A DNA stretch of 64,000 nucleotides from Pseudonocardia nematodicida (GTDB lineage: Bacteria; Actinomycetota; Actinomycetes; Mycobacteriales; Pseudonocardiaceae). The translations under genes were made by a program, and so were the position numbers. Shown one piece after another: positions 8,367 through 16,387 of this stretch. The stretch's first letter is position 1, and the number at the start of each line of letters is the position of its first letter. The notes beneath the pieces are model-generated. The model did not search any database, had not been told where the DNA came from, and saw nothing but the letters and a program-made list of their open reading frames with translations. The stretch covers positions 1 to 64,000 of the forward strand of contig NZ_JBEDNQ010000010.1 of NCBI RefSeq assembly GCF_040105385.1, given 5' to 3'.

Positions 8367-9487
8367 GCGATCTCCGCGCGGTAGGGGTTCCAGTCCTCGG
8401 GCAGCGCGGGCGGCACCGTCACGGTGTCCGCCCCCGCGATCGCGACCGACGCGCCCCGCTCCCCCGCCTCGAGGGTGGCGAGCATGACGTCGAGGACGTG
8501 CAGCGCGAGCGTCCCGGAGGCACGCTCCGGCACCCCCGCCGCGATCGACCGGGCCAGCTCGAGCACCCCGACACCGCGGGTGGCCTGCACGGCGGGCACC
8601 CGGATCTCCCGGCGGTCCCGGACGATCTCCGCGAGCGACTGGGTCTCCGACACCAGGGTCGGGTTGCCGTCGAAGCGGTTCGGGTCCGGCACGACCAGCG
8701 TCGCCTCGGTGCCGGTGACCTCGAACAGGGTCCGCCGCAGCGGCGAGTCGAAGCTGAACGTGCACTGCGCGGTCCGGCCGCCGGCGAACTCGTAGAGCGC
8801 GACGACGTGGGTCGGGACCTCGACCGGGAACTCCCGGCCGGCCGACGGCCCGGACCCGATCACCCGGGTCTCGCGCGACCGCGACGTCGACGCCGTCACC
8901 CGGGTGATCGGGCCGAGCAGGTGCACCAGCGTCGTCAGGTAGTAGGGGCCGATGTCGAGCAGCGGGCCGCCACCCTCGGCGAACAGGAACGCCGGGTCCG
9001 GGTGCCACTGGTGGGGTCCGGGGTTCTGCATCAGCGCGAGCGCGGTCAGCGGCTCACCGATCTCCCCGGCCTCGATCAGCCGCCGGGCGGCCGAGATGCC
9101 GCCGCCGAGCACGGTGTCCGGCGCCGAGCCCACCCGCAGCCCCGTCCGCTCGGCGGTGTCGAGCAGCAGCCGGGCCCCGTCGCGGCCGGTCGCGATCGGC
9201 TTCTCGGTCCAGACGTGCTTGCCGGCCAGCAGCGCGGCGAGCGAGACCTCGACGTGCGCGGCCGGGACGGTCAGGTTCACGACGATGTCGACCCCGTCGT
9301 CGTCGAGCAGCCCGTCGAGGTCCCCGGAGCGGGGCACGCCGAACCGGTCGGCGGTCTGCTTCGCCCGCGCCGGATCGAGGTCGGCGACGTGCCGGACCTC
9401 GACGTCGGCGAAGTCGGCGAGGTTGGTCAGGTACTGCGTGCTGATCACGCCGGCGCCGACGACGCCGACACCCACCGGCACGCTCAC
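8363..9487 (-). CDS. Gfo/Idh/MocA family oxidoreductase (first)
   Basis: A 374-residue dehydrogenase of the same superfamily as the gene at 7275 but clearly diverged from it. The Rossmann motif GVVGAGVISTQYL is at the N-terminus, with TEKPIA as the family signature and a LLDIGPYYLTTLV stretch in the catalytic domain. GTG start at 9487 overlaps the stop of the upstream isomerase (GTGA). Two non-identical Gfo/Idh enzymes in one operon suggest either two oxidation/reduction steps or a heteromeric enzyme; that is inference. Confidence 0.88.
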   Translation of the reverse strand: MSVPVGVGVVGAGVISTQYLTNLADFADVEVRHVADLDPARAKQTADRFGVPRSGDLDGLLDDDGVDIVVNLTVPAAHVEVSLAALLAGKHVWTEKPIATGRDGARLLLDTAERTGLRVGSAPDTVLGGGISAARRLIEAGEIGEPLTALALMQNPGPHQWHPDPAFLFAEGGGPLLDIGPYYLTTLVHLLGPITRVTASTSRSRETRVIGSGPSAGREFPVEVPTHVVALYEFAGGRTAQCTFSFDSPLRRTLFEVTGTEATLVVPDPNRFDGNPTLVSETQSLAEIVRDRREIRVPAVQATRGVGVLELARSIAAGVPERASGTLALHVLDVMLATLEAGERGASVAIAGADTVTVPPALPEDWNPYRAEIA

Positions 9488-10218
9488 GCCGGGACCTGCC
9501 CGGTGAGGTAGGAGTAGCTGTCGGCCAGCGCGGTGAACATGTCCCCGCGGGTCGCGTCCAGCTCGACGACGCGCAGAGCCTGCGGCGCGGCCGCCAGGAT
9601 GTCCGGGATCGGCAGGCTGCCCTGCCCGACCGCGACCTGGTCGAGCGTCTCCGGGGTCGCGGGGCCGTCCTTGACGTGCACGGCGACCACCCGCTCCCCC
9701 AGCCGGCGCAGCAGCGCGACCGGGTCGGTCCCGCCGACCGCGGCCCAGTAGGTGTCGACCTCCAGGACGACGGCGTCGTCCAGCCGGTCGGCGAAGTACT
9801 CCAGCGCGGTGGTCCCGCCGATCGTGGAAGCCAGCTCGTGCGCGTGGTTGTGGTAGCCGATCCGCACCCCGTGGTCGGCCGCCACCCGGGCCGCGTCGTT
9901 GATCAGCGCGGCGGTGGCGGCGACGTCGTCGGCGTGCTGCCAGCGTTCCTGCGGGACGTGCGGGTCGATCACCGTCCCGACGCCGGCCTCCCGGGCGGCG
10001 GCGAGCACCGGCGCGACGTCGTCGCCGAGGAAGGTCTGGTGCGCGGTGGGCGCGGTGAGGCCGTGCGCCGGCAGCGCCTCGCGCAGTACCGGGGCGTGGG
10101 TGATCAGGCCGTACGGCTCGACCCGGGTGTATCCGAGCTCCGCGATGCGGCGCAGCGTGTCGGACGGGTCGGCGGTGAAGGCCTCGCGGGCCGAGTAGAG
10201 CTGGACGGAGAGGGTCAC
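9484..10218 (-). CDS. Sugar phosphate isomerase/epimerase family protein (first gene of operon)
   Basis: A 244-residue TIM-barrel isomerase/epimerase with the motifs GYTRVEPYG, RIGYHNHAHEL, VVLEVDTYWA and VAVHVKDG, in the order typical of IolE/hydroxypyruvate-isomerase-like proteins with a Glu/Asp/His metal site. The GTG at 10218 is chosen because GGGAG lies 6 nt upstream; an open frame continues to 10284 but without a ribosome site. First gene of the operon that continues through both Gfo/Idh genes and the second isomerase, divergent from a ROK regulator across 121 nt. Confidence 0.85.
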   Translation of the reverse strand: MTLSVQLYSAREAFTADPSDTLRRIAELGYTRVEPYGLITHAPVLREALPAHGLTAPTAHQTFLGDDVAPVLAAAREAGVGTVIDPHVPQERWQHADDVAATAALINDAARVAADHGVRIGYHNHAHELASTIGGTTALEYFADRLDDAVVLEVDTYWAAVGGTDPVALLRRLGERVVAVHVKDGPATPETLDQVAVGQGSLPIPDILAAAPQALRVVELDATRGDMFTALADSYSYLTGQVPA

Positions 10219-10339
10219 GATGCTCCCGGATGCTGGTCGACGGCGACGACCCATTCGACCGGACTTCTGACGGGACGTCAACAAAAGTCTGTCGTGGAAT
10301 GCATACTTCCGATCAGGCTACTGCTATAACTCTCGGACC
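10219..10339. promoter_or_regulatory. Divergent promoter region, sugar operon / ROK regulator
   Basis: An AT-richer intergenic stretch. On the plus strand TATAAC (10325-10330) stands 9 nt before the ROK ATG, giving a nearly leaderless start. On the minus strand TTGACG followed ~17 nt later by TCGAAT could serve the isomerase operon. A ROK operator is expected here, but no clear palindrome was identified. Confidence 0.45.
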
Positions 10340-11518
10340 ATGGCCGACCGCTCGCACGACCTGCTCGTCGCCCCGGAGGCGGCGGCGCTGCTCGCACTGC
10401 TCCGCGAGGGCGGCCCGCGGACCCGGGCGCAGCTCACCGCGCTCACCGGACTGTCCCGCAGCACCGTCGCCGCCCGGATCGAGACCCTCCTCGACGCCGG
10501 CCTGGTCGCCCCGGTCGGCGAGGAGGTCTCCACCGGCGGTCGCCCGCCCGGCCGGCTCGCGTTCCGCGCCCGCGCCCGGCTCGTGCTCGCCGTCGACCTC
10601 GGGGCCACGCACGCGGTCGTCGCGCTGACCGATCTCGCCGGGACGGTGCTGGCCCACCGGTCCCGCCGTGTCCCGATCGCCGACGGACCCGAACCCGTGC
10701 TGAGCTGGGTGCTGACCACCGGGCTCGAGCTGCTGGCCGGGACCGGCCGGCCGGCGTCGGACCTGGCCGGTGTCGGCATCGGTGTCCCGGGCCCGGTCGA
10801 GCACCTCACCGGCACCCCGGTCAGCCCGCCGATCATGCCCGGCTGGGACCGCTACGACGTCCCGGCACGGGTCCGCGAGGCGTTCGACGTCCCCGTCCTG
10901 GTGGACAACGACGTCAACCTGCTCGCGCTGGCCGAGCACGCAAGCGTCTGGCCGGACCGGGAGGACCTGCTCTTCGTCAAGGTCGCGACCGGTATCGGTG
11001 CCGGGATCGTGTCCGGTGGAGGGCTGCAACGCGGCGCGCAGGGATCGGCCGGGGACCTCGGGCACGTCCGGATCCCGGGCACCGACGGGCGCACGCTCGA
11101 GGCGGTCGCCTCCGGAGCCGCGCTGGCCCGCGCGCTGACCGGGCAGGGCATCCCGGCCGCCGGCACCGACGACGTCGTCGACCTGGCCCGGGCCGGGAAC
11201 CTCGCCGTGCTCGACGCGGTCCGCCAGGCCGGGCGGGACCTGGGCGAGGTGCTCGCGACCTGCGTCAACCTGCTGAACCCGTCGGTGATCGTGATCGGCG
11301 GCGGGCTGTCCCTGGTCGGCGACCACCTGCTCGCGGGGGTGCGCGAGATCGTCTACCGGCACTCGACCCCGCTGGCCACCCAGCACCTGACGGTGGTCCA
11401 GGCCGCCTCCGGTGAGCTCGGCGGCGTGCTGGGGGCGGCGACCCTGGTGACCCGGCACGTCCTCGACCCGGTCCCGGGCACTCCCGGCGGCAACGGCACC
11501 GGGCGGGCGGGCAGGTGA
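10340..11518 (+). CDS. ROK family transcriptional regulator
   Basis: A 392-residue repressor-type protein. A winged helix-turn-helix spans about residues 15-70 (TRAQLTALTGLSRSTVAARIETL), followed by a ROK sugar-kinase-like domain with the nucleotide-type DLGATHAVVAL strand, GIGVPGPVE, VDNDVN and an SAGDLGHVRI block. The cysteine-rich zinc loop usually found just after GH in ROK proteins is absent; the sequence runs IPGTDGRTLEAVASG instead. It is divergent from the sugar operon and so the likely controller of it, with the effector probably a sugar. Its stop overlaps the mftF GTG (GTGA). Confidence 0.9.
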   Translation: MADRSHDLLVAPEAAALLALLREGGPRTRAQLTALTGLSRSTVAARIETLLDAGLVAPVGEEVSTGGRPPGRLAFRARARLVLAVDLGATHAVVALTDLAGTVLAHRSRRVPIADGPEPVLSWVLTTGLELLAGTGRPASDLAGVGIGVPGPVEHLTGTPVSPPIMPGWDRYDVPARVREAFDVPVLVDNDVNLLALAEHASVWPDREDLLFVKVATGIGAGIVSGGGLQRGAQGSAGDLGHVRIPGTDGRTLEAVASGAALARALTGQGIPAAGTDDVVDLARAGNLAVLDAVRQAGRDLGEVLATCVNLLNPSVIVIGGGLSLVGDHLLAGVREIVYRHSTPLATQHLTVVQAASGELGGVLGAATLVTRHVLDPVPGTPGGNGTGRAGR

Positions 11519-12960
11519 CCACCGCCCGGCTGCCCGACGGCTTCCGGGTCACGCTCGGCGACGACGTCCGGCGGCGCGCCGGGACCGCCGGCGGGGAATC
11601 GCTGCTGGGCACCGTCCCGCCCCGGCTGCTGCACCTGACGGCCGCCGAGGCCGCGCTCGTGCACCGGGACGGCACGGTCGTCGTCGACGGGCCGGCCACC
11701 CGGCGCCTCGCCCGGGCCCTGCTCGACGCCGGCCTCGCCCACCCCACCGGGCCGCAGCCGGGAGCGCCCACCCCGGACCGGGTCGCGGTGGTGGTCCCGG
11801 TCCGCGACCGCCCGCTCGAGCGGCTGCTCGCCGCGCTGGCCGCGGGCCCGCGGCTCGGTGGGCTGGTCGTGGTCGACGACGGCTCGGCCGACCCGGCGCC
11901 GCTCGCCCGGGCGGTCGCCGAGGCGGGCGGTGCGCTCGTCCGGCACCCGGAACCCCGCGGTCCGGCCGCCGCCCGCAACACCGGCCTCGCCGCCGTGCGC
12001 CGTGGCGGCCCGTCCGGCACGCCCTTCGTGGCGTTCCTCGACTCCGACGTCGTACCGGCCCCGGACTGGCTCACTCCACTGCTCGAGCACCTGGCAGACC
12101 CGGCCGTCGCCCTGGTCGCGCCCCGGGTGACCGCCCTGCACCCGGAGGCCGGCGGACTCGTCGGGGCCTACGAGGCGTTGCGGTCGTCACTGGACCTCGG
12201 CACCGCGCCGGCCCCGGTCGGCCCGCACGGTGCGGTGTCCTACGTCCCGGGTGCGGCGATGCTGCTGCGGGTCGCGGCGGTGGACGGGCCGGCGTTCGAC
12301 GAGGACCTGCACGTCGCCGAGGACGTCGACCTGCTCCGGCGGCTGGACTCCGGCGGCTGGGTGGCGCGGTACGAACCGGCAGCCCAGGTCGCGCACGACC
12401 ATCGGGTCGCCCCGACGACGTGGTTGCGGCGCAAGCTCTTCTACGGAACCGGTGACGCCCGCCTGGCCCGCAGGCACCCGGGTTCGGCGCCGCTGCTCAC
12501 GATGACCCCGGCCGCGGCGGCCGTCTGCGCGGCGCTGATCGCGCCGCGCCGGGCCACCGCGGCCGTCGCCGCGGTGGCGGCAGCAGCCTCGACGGTCCGG
12601 CTGGCCCGCCGGCTGCCCCGGCTCCGCTCCCCGTACCGGGCGGCGGCGCTGCTGACGGCGTTCGAGGTCGTCGGCGGGCTGTGGCAGGCCGCGACCGCAC
12701 TCGGGCGCACCGGCTGGCCGATCGCCGCGGTGGCCGCACTCGCCTCCCGGCGCGCCCGGCGACTCGTCGCCGTGGTCACGGTCGCGGAGGGGCTCGCCGA
12801 CTGGTGGCAGCACCGCGACCGCGCTCCGGACGCGCGCCTGCCGCTCCCCGGCTACCTGCTCCTCCACCGGGTCGACGACGTCGCCTACGGCACGGGGGTG
12901 TGGGTGGGGATGGTCGGCGAGCGCACGCTCGCACCACTGCGGCTGCGGCTGCGCCGCTAG
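11515..12960 (+). CDS. mftF: Mycofactocin glycosyltransferase MftF
   Basis: A 481-residue protein with the MftF architecture: an N-terminal segment (LPDGFRVTLGDD, then LLGTVPPRLLHL) resembling a peptide-binding region, a GT-A family 2 glycosyltransferase domain from about residue 85 (VAVVVPVRDR; VVVDDGSAD; AFLDSDVVPAPDW supplying the DXD-type metal site; DLHVAEDVDLLRR), and a hydrophobic C-terminal part. MftF adds beta-1,4-glucose units to premycofactocin. No mftA-E gene is nearby. It is translationally coupled to the ROK regulator by GTGA and ends tail-to-tail with the next gene, sharing CTAG. Confidence 0.88.
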   Translation: MTTARLPDGFRVTLGDDVRRRAGTAGGESLLGTVPPRLLHLTAAEAALVHRDGTVVVDGPATRRLARALLDAGLAHPTGPQPGAPTPDRVAVVVPVRDRPLERLLAALAAGPRLGGLVVVDDGSADPAPLARAVAEAGGALVRHPEPRGPAAARNTGLAAVRRGGPSGTPFVAFLDSDVVPAPDWLTPLLEHLADPAVALVAPRVTALHPEAGGLVGAYEALRSSLDLGTAPAPVGPHGAVSYVPGAAMLLRVAAVDGPAFDEDLHVAEDVDLLRRLDSGGWVARYEPAAQVAHDHRVAPTTWLRRKLFYGTGDARLARRHPGSAPLLTMTPAAAAVCAALIAPRRATAAVAAVAAAASTVRLARRLPRLRSPYRAAALLTAFEVVGGLWQAATALGRTGWPIAAVAALASRRARRLVAVVTVAEGLADWWQHRDRAPDARLPLPGYLLLHRVDDVAYGTGVWVGMVGERTLAPLRLRLRR

Positions 12961-13235
12961 TCGAGCCCCATCGAGAAGGCCGCGTCCGTGTCGGCCTTCG
13001 AGTAGGACCGGAACGCGATGTGCGTGTCGGTCGCGACCACGCCGTCGACCTTGCTGAGCTTGCCCGCGATGACGTCGGCGAGCTCCTCGTGCTCGCGCAC
13101 CTTGACGATCGCGACCAGATCCACGTCCCCGGCGCACGAGTAGACCTCGGCCACGCCGTCGAGGTCCGCGATCGTCTGCGCGGTCTCGGGAATCCGGTCG
13201 GCGGCGGTGTGCACCATGACGATCGCGGTGATCAC
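12957..13235 (-). CDS. Stand-alone Lrp/AsnC ligand-binding domain protein
   Basis: A 92-residue protein consisting only of the RAM/AsnC ligand-binding domain (beta-alpha-beta-beta-alpha-beta): MITAIVMVHT strand, helix with IPETAQTIADLDGV, then DVDLVAIVKVREHEELADVI. No helix-turn-helix is present, so it is a SMALL stand-alone paralogue that may bind an amino acid or oligomerise with full-length Lrp proteins. GTG start at 13235 with GGGGGA upstream; a TAACCT -10 box (minus strand, 13278-13283) lies ahead. Its TAG stop overlaps the mftF stop by four bases. Confidence 0.88.
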   Translation of the reverse strand: MITAIVMVHTAADRIPETAQTIADLDGVAEVYSCAGDVDLVAIVKVREHEELADVIAGKLSKVDGVVATDTHIAFRSYSKADTDAAFSMGLD

Positions 13236-13551
13236 GACGGGAGTCCCCCTGTCAGAACGAGGCCGGTGTACCCGAGCAGGTTAGACGGCGGTCGTCATGT
13301 GGCGCAGGCCGCATGGCCTTGCTACTGTGATCTCATGCACCTCGTCGAGCGCACCCTTGCTCGCAGAGCTCTCCGTGAGCTCGGTGCCGTGCTGCCCGCG
13401 CGACTCAGCGCAGTAGTAGCACCGCGCGTCGGCTGATCCAGGCGGCCGGCGCGCCACGGCGAACCCCCGGCACCTCTCGCCGATTGCGACGAGACCCCCG
13501 AGACCTGGCTCGCGTTTCCATTTGATGACGCAACGCACGGAGCCGTTCCCC
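13236..13551. promoter_or_regulatory. Intergenic region with leader ORF and promoters
   Basis: This 316-nt stretch holds the minus-strand promoter of the AsnC-like gene (TAACCT at 13278-13283), then on the plus strand TACTGT at 13323-13328, a short leaderless ORF (13335-13436, listed separately) and about 115 nt of untranslated leader before the ACT-like gene. Short inverted segments occur in the leader, but a definite terminator/antiterminator pair could not be drawn by eye. Confidence 0.45.
13335..13436 (+). CDS. Putative 33-residue leader peptide
   Basis: An ATG-TGA ORF of 33 codons whose start lies 6 nt after TACTGT, matching the leaderless geometry seen elsewhere in the window. The peptide begins MHLVERTLARRAL and is rich in Leu, Val, Ala and Arg. 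It uses codons that are rare in neighbouring genes (AGA, CGA, CTT, GCT, and adjacent GTA GTA flanked by GCA). Such clustered rare codons are typical of attenuator leaders. It precedes the ACT-like gene by 115 nt. Function is inferred, not shown; it could simply be an untranslated leader. Confidence 0.4.
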   Translation: MHLVERTLARRALRELGAVLPARLSAVVAPRVG

Positions 13552-13860
13552 ATGAGCATCACGACCCACCGCCCCAGCACCTTCTCCTTCACCGACTCCT
13601 CCGGTGACCCCGCGGACATCGCGTCCCGGATGCCGCGCCGGCGCACCGTCGTCACCGGCGACGGCATCGACGGGGTCATGCGGGTCGCGAGCGTCCTGCA
13701 GGCCTGCGGCCGCACACTGCGGGAGTTCGCGGTCGACGTCCGCGAGGGCGTCGCCTACAGCTCGGTCACCTGCACGATGTCAATGACGCCCGACGAGGCC
13801 GAGTCGTTCGAGAACGGCATGCTCGCCATGCCGGGCGTCGTGGCCGTCGACCCGTACTGA
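13552..13860 (+). CDS. Small ACT-like domain protein, unrecognised
   Basis: A 102-residue protein with a ~25-residue Ser/Thr-rich start followed by a beta-alpha-beta-beta-alpha-beta pattern: RRRTVVTGDG strand, VMRVASVLQACG helix, LREFAVDVRE and VAYSSVTCTM strands, DEAESFENGML helix, VVAVDPY strand. That arrangement resembles ACT domains such as the IlvN/IlvM regulatory subunits of acetolactate synthase, but the similarity is of fold pattern only. The ATG at 13552 is preferred over one at 13522 because an ACGGAG ribosome site lies upstream of it. No catalytic partner is adjacent. Confidence 0.6.
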   Translation: MSITTHRPSTFSFTDSSGDPADIASRMPRRRTVVTGDGIDGVMRVASVLQACGRTLREFAVDVREGVAYSSVTCTMSMTPDEAESFENGMLAMPGVVAVDPY

Positions 13861-13900
13861 CCGCGGCCCGCCGACACCGACCCTCCGGCCGGGGACGAGC

Positions 13901-15289
13901 TCAGCCGGCGCGCTCGGCCCGCCCCCGGGCGGCGTCGAGCATGTCCGGCCGGACCGCGATCTTCACCCGGTCGGTGCCACCGCGCCGTTCGCCGAGGGCG
14001 ATCTCGGCGGCGTCGAGGCGCAGCCAGTCCTCCCACAGCACCGGGTCGATCCCGAACTCGCGCAACCGGTCGAGCACCGCCCGGCCCCCGGGGCGCGGTG
14101 GTGTCGGCAGCGTCGGGAGGTCTGCCAGCACCGAGGCGGCGGTCTCGGCGCCGTCGGACTTGTTCGTCCCGATCACCCCGGTCGGGCCGCGCTTGATCCA
14201 GCCCGCGACGTAGCTGCCGCGGACCGGCTCGCCCCCGAGCATCACCCGGCCCGCCTCCTGCGGCACGGTGCCGGTCGCCTCGTCGAACGGCAGGCCGGGG
14301 ATCGGTTCGCCGGTGTAGCCGATGGCGCGCACGACGAGTCCGGCGTCGAGCACCGCGCGTTCCCCGGTGCCGCGCACCCGCCCGTCGGCGGTGATCGCGT
14401 TGCGCTCGATCTCGACACCGGTGACCCGGCCGCCGTCGCCCAGGATCCGGACCGGGCTGCGCAGGAAGTGCAGGTGCACCCGGCGCCCCGACCCGGCTCC
14501 CGGCGGGTCGGCGGCCCATCCGGTGAGCGTGTCGACGACCTGCCGCATCCGGCGCTCGGACGGTTCGGGTACGCCCGCGGCGAGCAGGCCGTCGTCGTGC
14601 ACCACGACCTCGACGTCGTCGAGCGCGCCGAGCCCGCGCAGCTCGGGCGGGGTGAACTTCACGTGCTGGGGACCCCGCCGGATCACCACGTGGACGTCGG
14701 TGACGGCGCTGGCACCCAGCGCGTCGAGCACCGCGTCGTGCGCGTCGGTGGCGGCGATGTCCCGTGCCGGCCGGGCCAGCATCCGGGCGACGTCGATCGC
14801 GACGTTCCCGGCACCGACCACGACGACCCCGCTCCGGTCCAGGTCGGGGACGGGGCCGGTGGCGTCCGGGTGCCCGCAGTACCAGGACACGAATGCGCCG
14901 GAGCCGACCGAACCGGCCAGGTCCTCACCGGGGATGCCCAGGTCGCGGTCGACCGAGCTGCCCGAGGCGTAGACGACCCCGTGGTAGTGCTCGCGCAGCA
15001 CCTCGCCGGGGATGCCGCCGTCGCCGACCGTGACGTCGCCGAGGAACCGGACCCGCTCGGCGTCGTCGAAGGTGTTGACCAGCGCCCGGATCACCGACTT
15101 CATCTTGAGGTGGTCGGGCGCGACGCCGTAGCGGACGAGCCCGTAGGGCGCCGGGAGCCGGTCGATGATGTCGACGGCCACCCCCGGATCACCCGCCAGC
15201 AGGGCCTCGGCCGTGTAGAGCCCGGACGGGCCGGCTCCGATCACGGCGATCCGGGGCGGCCGGGCGGTCGGCACCTGCGGGCTCGTCAC
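13901..15289 (-). CDS. fprA: FAD-dependent NADP-ferredoxin/adrenodoxin reductase
   Basis: A 462-residue flavoprotein of the adrenodoxin-reductase/FprA type that passes electrons from NADPH to ferredoxins, commonly to feed P450s. The FAD-binding GxGxxG is in VIGAGPSGLYTAEALL near the N-terminus, followed by APYGLVRYGVAPDH, a second NADP-binding GAGNVAIDVARML, and the C-terminal RAIGYTGEPI and GWIKRGPTGVIGTNKSD blocks that are hallmarks of the family. GTG start at 15289 with GGAGG 7 nt upstream. A possible -10 box TAGCGT lies upstream on the minus strand. A P450 gene is present 13 kb away. Confidence 0.93.
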   Translation of the reverse strand: MTSPQVPTARPPRIAVIGAGPSGLYTAEALLAGDPGVAVDIIDRLPAPYGLVRYGVAPDHLKMKSVIRALVNTFDDAERVRFLGDVTVGDGGIPGEVLREHYHGVVYASGSSVDRDLGIPGEDLAGSVGSGAFVSWYCGHPDATGPVPDLDRSGVVVVGAGNVAIDVARMLARPARDIAATDAHDAVLDALGASAVTDVHVVIRRGPQHVKFTPPELRGLGALDDVEVVVHDDGLLAAGVPEPSERRMRQVVDTLTGWAADPPGAGSGRRVHLHFLRSPVRILGDGGRVTGVEIERNAITADGRVRGTGERAVLDAGLVVRAIGYTGEPIPGLPFDEATGTVPQEAGRVMLGGEPVRGSYVAGWIKRGPTGVIGTNKSDGAETAASVLADLPTLPTPPRPGGRAVLDRLREFGIDPVLWEDWLRLDAAEIALGERRGGTDRVKIAVRPDMLDAARGRAERAG

Positions 15290-15352
15290 GTGCGCACCTC
15301 CGTGAACGGATGGTGACGACGCTAACAGCCCCGCGGGCGGTAAGCGATCACG

Positions 15353-16318
15353 TCACGCGGGGCGCAGCGCCCGCTCGCAGCGGAACGTGCTGCGGTAGTC
15401 GGCCGGCGACACACCGAGCGCGCGGCGGAAGTGGTGCCGGAGCAGCGCGGCCGTGCCGAACCCGGCGCGGGACGCGACGGCGTCGATCCCGAGGTCGGTC
15501 TCCTCCAGCAGGGTGCGGGCGTGCAGCACCCGCTGCGCGGAGATCCAGCGGTGCGGGGTCGTGCCGGTCTCGACGACGAACCGGCGGGCGAAGGTCCGCT
15601 CGGACATCGCCGCGCGCCGGGCGAGCGCCGCGACGGTGTGCTCGCGGTCGAGGTTCTCCAGCAGCCAGGCCAGCACCGGGGCCAGCGAGTCCCCGGTGCA
15701 CTCGGGGATCGGGAGCTCGACGAACTGGCGCTGGCCGCCCTCGCGCTGCGGCGGGACGACCATCCGGCGGGCGATGCCGTTGGCGACGGCGCCGCCGAGC
15801 TCCCGACGGACCAGGTGCAGGCAGGCGTCGATCCCCGCGGCGGTACCCGCGCTGGTGACGAGGTCGCCGTCGTCGACGAAGAGCGAGTCCTCCTCGACCA
15901 CCGCCCGCGGGTGCCGCTCGCGCAGCTCGTCGGCGTGCTTCCAGTGCACGGTGCAGCGCCGGCCCTCGAGCAGCCCGGCCGCGCCGAGCACGAACACCCC
16001 GGAACAGATCGACAGCAGCGTCGCGCCGCGGTGCCGGGCCCGCTGCAGCGCCTGCAGCACGGCCGGCGGGAACTCGCGCAGCCCGGTCGCGGCGACGCCC
16101 ACGACGTCGGCGCCGGACAACGCGTCGAGGCCGTGTTCCGGGGTGACGGTGACCCCGCTGGTGGTGCTCACCGGGCGCCCGGCCTCGGGGCCGCAGACCG
16201 TCCAGCCGAACACCGGAAGGCCGTCGTCGGAGCGGTCCAGGCCGAAGACCTCGCTGAGCACGCCGAACTCGAAGACGGCGAGCTCGTCGAGCACGAGCAC
16301 CGAGACGCTGCGCAGCAT
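15353..16318 (-). CDS. GlxA-type AraC family transcriptional regulator (DJ-1/PfpI domain)
   Basis: A 321-residue regulator: an N-terminal DJ-1/PfpI amidotransferase-like domain (about 1-190, with the SICSGVFVLGAAGLL nucleophile-elbow region) joined to a C-terminal AraC double helix-turn-helix (VAALARRAAMSERTFARRF, then DAVASRAGFGTAALLRHHF). This architecture is typical of FtrA/GlxA activators of amine, amino-acid or aldehyde metabolism. The ATG at 16318 begins the first strand directly; in-frame sequence upstream lacks a ribosome site. Its target is not evident; fprA follows 63 nt downstream on the same strand. Confidence 0.88.
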   Translation of the reverse strand: MLRSVSVLVLDELAVFEFGVLSEVFGLDRSDDGLPVFGWTVCGPEAGRPVSTTSGVTVTPEHGLDALSGADVVGVAATGLREFPPAVLQALQRARHRGATLLSICSGVFVLGAAGLLEGRRCTVHWKHADELRERHPRAVVEEDSLFVDDGDLVTSAGTAAGIDACLHLVRRELGGAVANGIARRMVVPPQREGGQRQFVELPIPECTGDSLAPVLAWLLENLDREHTVAALARRAAMSERTFARRFVVETGTTPHRWISAQRVLHARTLLEETDLGIDAVASRAGFGTAALLRHHFRRALGVSPADYRSTFRCERALRPA

Positions 16319-16387
16319 CGCCCCACCGTAGGACGGCAGGATGAAGCGGTCGAGGCCGATTCCTGCCACGGGCCGTCGAGATGGTGT

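Noticed and set aside
13281..13715. Minus-strand 144-codon frame across the leader and ACT-like gene.
   Set aside because: It overlaps a better-supported plus-strand gene with ribosome site, and has no domain-like features.
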